Source: JAKZVK01 sp965248255
GTDB taxonomy: Bacteria; Acidobacteriota; Terriglobia; Bryobacterales; UBA6623
Direction: 5' to 3'
Assembly (NCBI GenBank): GCA_965248255.1
Contig: CBDFIW010000001.1
Coordinates: 124,001 to 188,000 of the forward strand
DNA: 64,000 nt
Part shown: one piece after another, positions 61,828-64,000 of the stretch
How the letters are laid out: the number at the start of each line of letters is the position of its first letter
Position numbering within the stretch: the first letter of the stretch is position 1
Made by a program: the position numbers and the translations under genes
The notes under the pieces: model-generated
What the model saw: the letters and a program-made list of their open reading frames with translations, nothing else
Told to the model about the DNA's origin: nothing
The model's database searches: none

Positions 61828-62421
61828 CTACTTTCGGACGATTGAAATGTGCGCGGCGTAATACAGGGTCGGCATCGGATTCTCCACCTCCCATTCGATC
61901 ACGTCATCGTCGGGAGTCATAAGCGGCTTGCCCAGCTTCTCGCGTAGCGTCAGCTCGTCACCTGTTGCGTCACGTGCGAAGAACCGCTCAATCGGTAGAA
62001 ACTTCATGCCCTCCGGAGCGATCGCCTTCATCGAGAGGCGGCCGGTCGGATAAGACGTCCTCATCCCGATGAAAGAACCCTCCTGACCGAATACCGCCTC
62101 CTCCGTTCCCCTCGTTGACAGCCTTACGGCATAACGAAGTTCGTTCCCATGAGAAAGAGGCGGAGCCACCCTGGGTCGCCAACTGATGTGAGTAACGTCA
62201 CTCCCGCCAGCTTACTGTACAGTTCTTCCTTCATAGGCCGCACTCAACATTCCAAGCGTATACGAGGAGGCGCTCGGGTCAATAACCCTCCCCTCAACTT
62301 CGTACTCTACGTTCTTCCCGAACCAAAGAGCTTCATCAGGCAGCAGGTCTCGCACCCTGAACGGCGACGTACTCTCTACATGGTCTGTGATGGTGCCTGT
62401 GAAGTCGTAATTGTTTTTACT
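61828..62421 (-). pseudogene. 3' part of a membrane-protein gene split by an IS
   Basis: Starting at the left IS end, the minus strand reads SKNNYDFTGTITDHVES, then DLLPDEALWFGKNVEYEVEG, SASSYTLGMLSAAYEGRTVQ, a TAA stop, and in the same frame HGNELRYAVRLSTRG down to the stop at 61828. It is in frame with the fragment at 63445-63780. A shorter GTG-started frame (61828-62169) also exists. Product family unknown. Confidence 0.5.
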
Positions 62422-63444
62422 GGGGTATTTACTTGACTCAGGTGACCCCTACATCTTGTGGTCGACAGAAGCAGCATTTTCAGTGCCGCCGATGATGGAC
62501 TTGTATGGCACGGGGTCGATGGCGACCGCCTGTTGCACAAGTCGATAGAAGAGCTTCCCTCGGCTGCGAGAGTTGCGTCGATTAAAGCGGAAGGTAAACT
62601 CGTCCAGGTAGTAGTCCAGATGCTCGGGGTTGACGGCCCCCTGATGCGTCCCCAGCAGCCAACGCTTCAAAAGCGACGCCACGCGGTGCACTCGGGGCAG
62701 CAGCTTCGAGGCCGACTCCGGCCCCTCATCGAGGAACGTTACTTCGTGCCGGTAGCCGCGCTTCTGTAGCGGCTCATAGCCCAGCCAGCCGTCGGTATGA
62801 ACCGTGCTGCCCCGTTCAATCGCTTCTTCGGCAAAGGGCATCAAGCTTTCTGCGCTCGCATCCCGGACTCTGCGCATCCGAAGCCGTCCCGTTCCCCTGC
62901 CGTCCTCCTGGGCGGCGATGGCAATCAACGATTTGGTATAGGTCTGGCGACCGCGCACGCCCTCTTCTGGGCTGCCCCAGTACGTCTCGTCCACCTCCAC
63001 ACGGCCGCTGAGGCGGTCGCGACCGGGGCGCACCATGGCGCGGCGCAACTTGTGCAGCCAGCTCCAGGCCGTCTTGTAGCTGCCCAGCCCCAAGACCCGC
63101 TGCAGCCCCAGGGCACTCACTCCGTTTTTCTGACTGGTCACCCACCAGATGGCTCGCAACCACAGCCGCAGGGGCTGACGAGTGTCCTGGAACACCGTGC
63201 CAGCGGTGACCGAGGTCTGCCGACCGCAGCCCGAGCACTCCCACAGCCCTTGCCGGACCGGCCAAGCCGCGCCGTGTCCGCAGCGCGGACAGCGGAATCC
63301 TTCCGGCCAGCGCAGCTGGAACAGATAATCCCGACAAGCCTCCTCCGTCGCAAAGCGGGCCTCGAACTCAGCCAAGTTCCGCGGATAGTCCTCCATCGCA
63401 CCGCATACTACATCTTGGGGCTACCTGAGTCAAGTAAATACCCC
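62422..63444. mobile_element. IS1595-family insertion sequence
   Basis: 1023 bp with 22-bp perfect terminal inverted repeats (62422-62443 and 63423-63444), each beginning GGGGTATTTACTTGACTC when read inward. It carries one transposase gene. The bases just outside the two ends (TTTTTACT on the left, ATTTTGTT on the right) are not an exact target duplication. Confidence 0.92.
62449..63396 (-). CDS. IS1595-family transposase
   Basis: 315 residues. N-terminal zinc ribbon (CPRCGHG and CSGCGRQTS), then the ISXO2-like DDE core: VEVDETYWGSPEEG with the first Asp, VHTDGWLGYEPL with the second and the C-terminal NPEHLDYYLDEFTFRFNRRN. It fills the IS and its stop lies six bases inside the left repeat. 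Appears intact. Confidence 0.94.
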   Translation of the reverse strand: MEDYPRNLAEFEARFATEEACRDYLFQLRWPEGFRCPRCGHGAAWPVRQGLWECSGCGRQTSVTAGTVFQDTRQPLRLWLRAIWWVTSQKNGVSALGLQRVLGLGSYKTAWSWLHKLRRAMVRPGRDRLSGRVEVDETYWGSPEEGVRGRQTYTKSLIAIAAQEDGRGTGRLRMRRVRDASAESLMPFAEEAIERGSTVHTDGWLGYEPLQKRGYRHEVTFLDEGPESASKLLPRVHRVASLLKRWLLGTHQGAVNPEHLDYYLDEFTFRFNRRNSRSRGKLFYRLVQQAVAIDPVPYKSIIGGTENAASVDHKM

Positions 63445-63780
63445 ATTTTGTTTTTTTTGGTAGACATGTTCCCAGTGCACCGACTTAAGTCGCAGTCCAA
63501 AGGCGTGGTCGACTGTATCCGGTCCGGTTGGGCCTGCCGAGTCTGTTTCTATACCGGACTGGCTCACGTTAACCCCTCCTTCTCTCAAGGTCACGTTAAG
63601 GCCAAGTATTCCGCCAACAATGGCAACCAAGGCCAACAGCACTCCAACTACCTGCTTGCCGGTCAACTTGTTGGTGGCGGCCAGCCACGCGACCACTCCA
63701 AGGATTAAGGCGAACAGGACAACGCCCGCGCCTATTGAATCCCGCAAATTATTATGACACTTTTTGACAGTGTGGAGCAT
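63445..63780 (-). pseudogene. 5' part of the split membrane-protein gene
   Basis: Reads MLHTVKKCHNNLRD and then two membrane helices (IGAGVVLFALILGVVAWLAA, VVGVLLALVAIVGGILGL) and a polar domain up to VYQKKQN, where the IS begins. After four IS-encoded residues (GVFT) translation stops. The first codons overlap the probable end of the IS630-type element on the right, so the true N-terminus is uncertain. Confidence 0.5.
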
Positions 63781-63790
63781 CTATATATGT

Positions 63791-64000
63791 ATGGGCAACC
63801 CCAAAGGTGTGAAGCGGGATTTCAAGGCGCTGGAGAAGCGCCGTTTCGAAGCGATGCGGCTGCTCCACCAAGGCCACAATCAGTCCGAGACGGCGAGACG
63901 GCTGAACGTCGCTCGCCAAACCGTCAGTGAGTGGCGGCGGCAATACCGCGAGCAGGGTGCGGCCGGACTCCGCCAGGCCGGGCGCGCCGGACGCAAGCCG
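63791..64000 (+). CDS. IS630-family transposase, partial (runs off the right edge)
   Basis: 70 codons from the ATG at 63791: MGNPKGVKRDFKALEKRRFE, then the HTH (HNQSETARRLNVARQTVSEW) and REQGAAGLRQAGRAGRKP, the N-terminal DNA-binding part typical of IS630/Tc1-type transposases. TTGACA at 63764 and a TATATAT just before the ATG may be its promoter. The left inverted repeat probably lies near 63750. Confidence 0.85.
   Translation, partial: MGNPKGVKRDFKALEKRRFEAMRLLHQGHNQSETARRLNVARQTVSEWRRQYREQGAAGLRQAGRAGRKP

Overview
This window is a GC-rich bacterial chromosome segment. A soil or sediment Acidobacteriota-like genome is my best guess. The pointers are a Ser/Thr kinase with a TPR tail, CoxL-type molybdenum hydroxylase genes, a DUF3604 protein, and the DUF4331/TPR/HupE/TonB cluster; the assignment is inference, because no rRNA is present.

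Region by region. 1-9.6 kb: a partial aldo/keto reductase, a small basic DNA-binding-like protein, a DUF3604 metallohydrolase, a kinase-TPR protein, PmbA/TldE, a two-SIS-domain sugar isomerase and a 49-residue membrane protein. 9.8-13.9 kb: a minus-strand coxS-L-M-G operon of the form II (molybdenum hydroxylase) type. 14.4-30.8 kb: a DUF2461 protein, then rpoB, rpoC, dnaG and rpoD in one direction with a long rpoB leader, then a LolD/MacB-like ABC exporter with a lipoprotein. RpoB carries an unusual cysteine-rich insertion that looks like a copy of the RpoC zinc-binding domain plus a second zinc ribbon.

31.0-50.1 kb: an 18,966-bp genomic island next to tRNA-Leu(CAA), bounded by an exact 20-bp direct repeat. 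It has an integrase, an excisionase-like gene, a replication/recombination operon (PriCT-Toprim, DEAD helicase, ParB-like, VRR-NUC, SSB-like, ERF, YqaJ) and a Cro/S24-repressor switch with paired operators. No capsid, portal or terminase gene is visible. Rightward from the repressor is a row of secreted and lipoprotein cargo genes. Between them lie at least five partial or exact copies of the repressor's own 3' end. The copied segment encodes the repressor C-terminus and also supplies a Shine-Dalgarno sequence and an overlapping stop/start. I take this as evidence of cargo genes being stacked one after another at the end of the repressor gene, and it is the most interesting pattern here. The island's right end holds a broken, PLOD-like glycosyltransferase/2OG-Fe(II) hydroxylase gene.

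50.2-59.4 kb: a DUF4331, TPR, TPR lipoprotein, DUF4331, HupE/UreJ, TonB receptor cluster that appears to be decaying. It shows one truncation, one 13-bp tandem duplication, one single-base deletion and two in-frame stop codons. 59.5-64 kb: formaldehyde dehydrogenase FdhA, an exported TIM-barrel protein, a membrane-protein gene split by an IS1595-family element, and the start of an IS630-family transposase at the right edge. The long essential genes (rpoB, rpoC, dnaG, rpoD) show no frameshifts, so I favour real gene decay over sequencing error for the broken genes.
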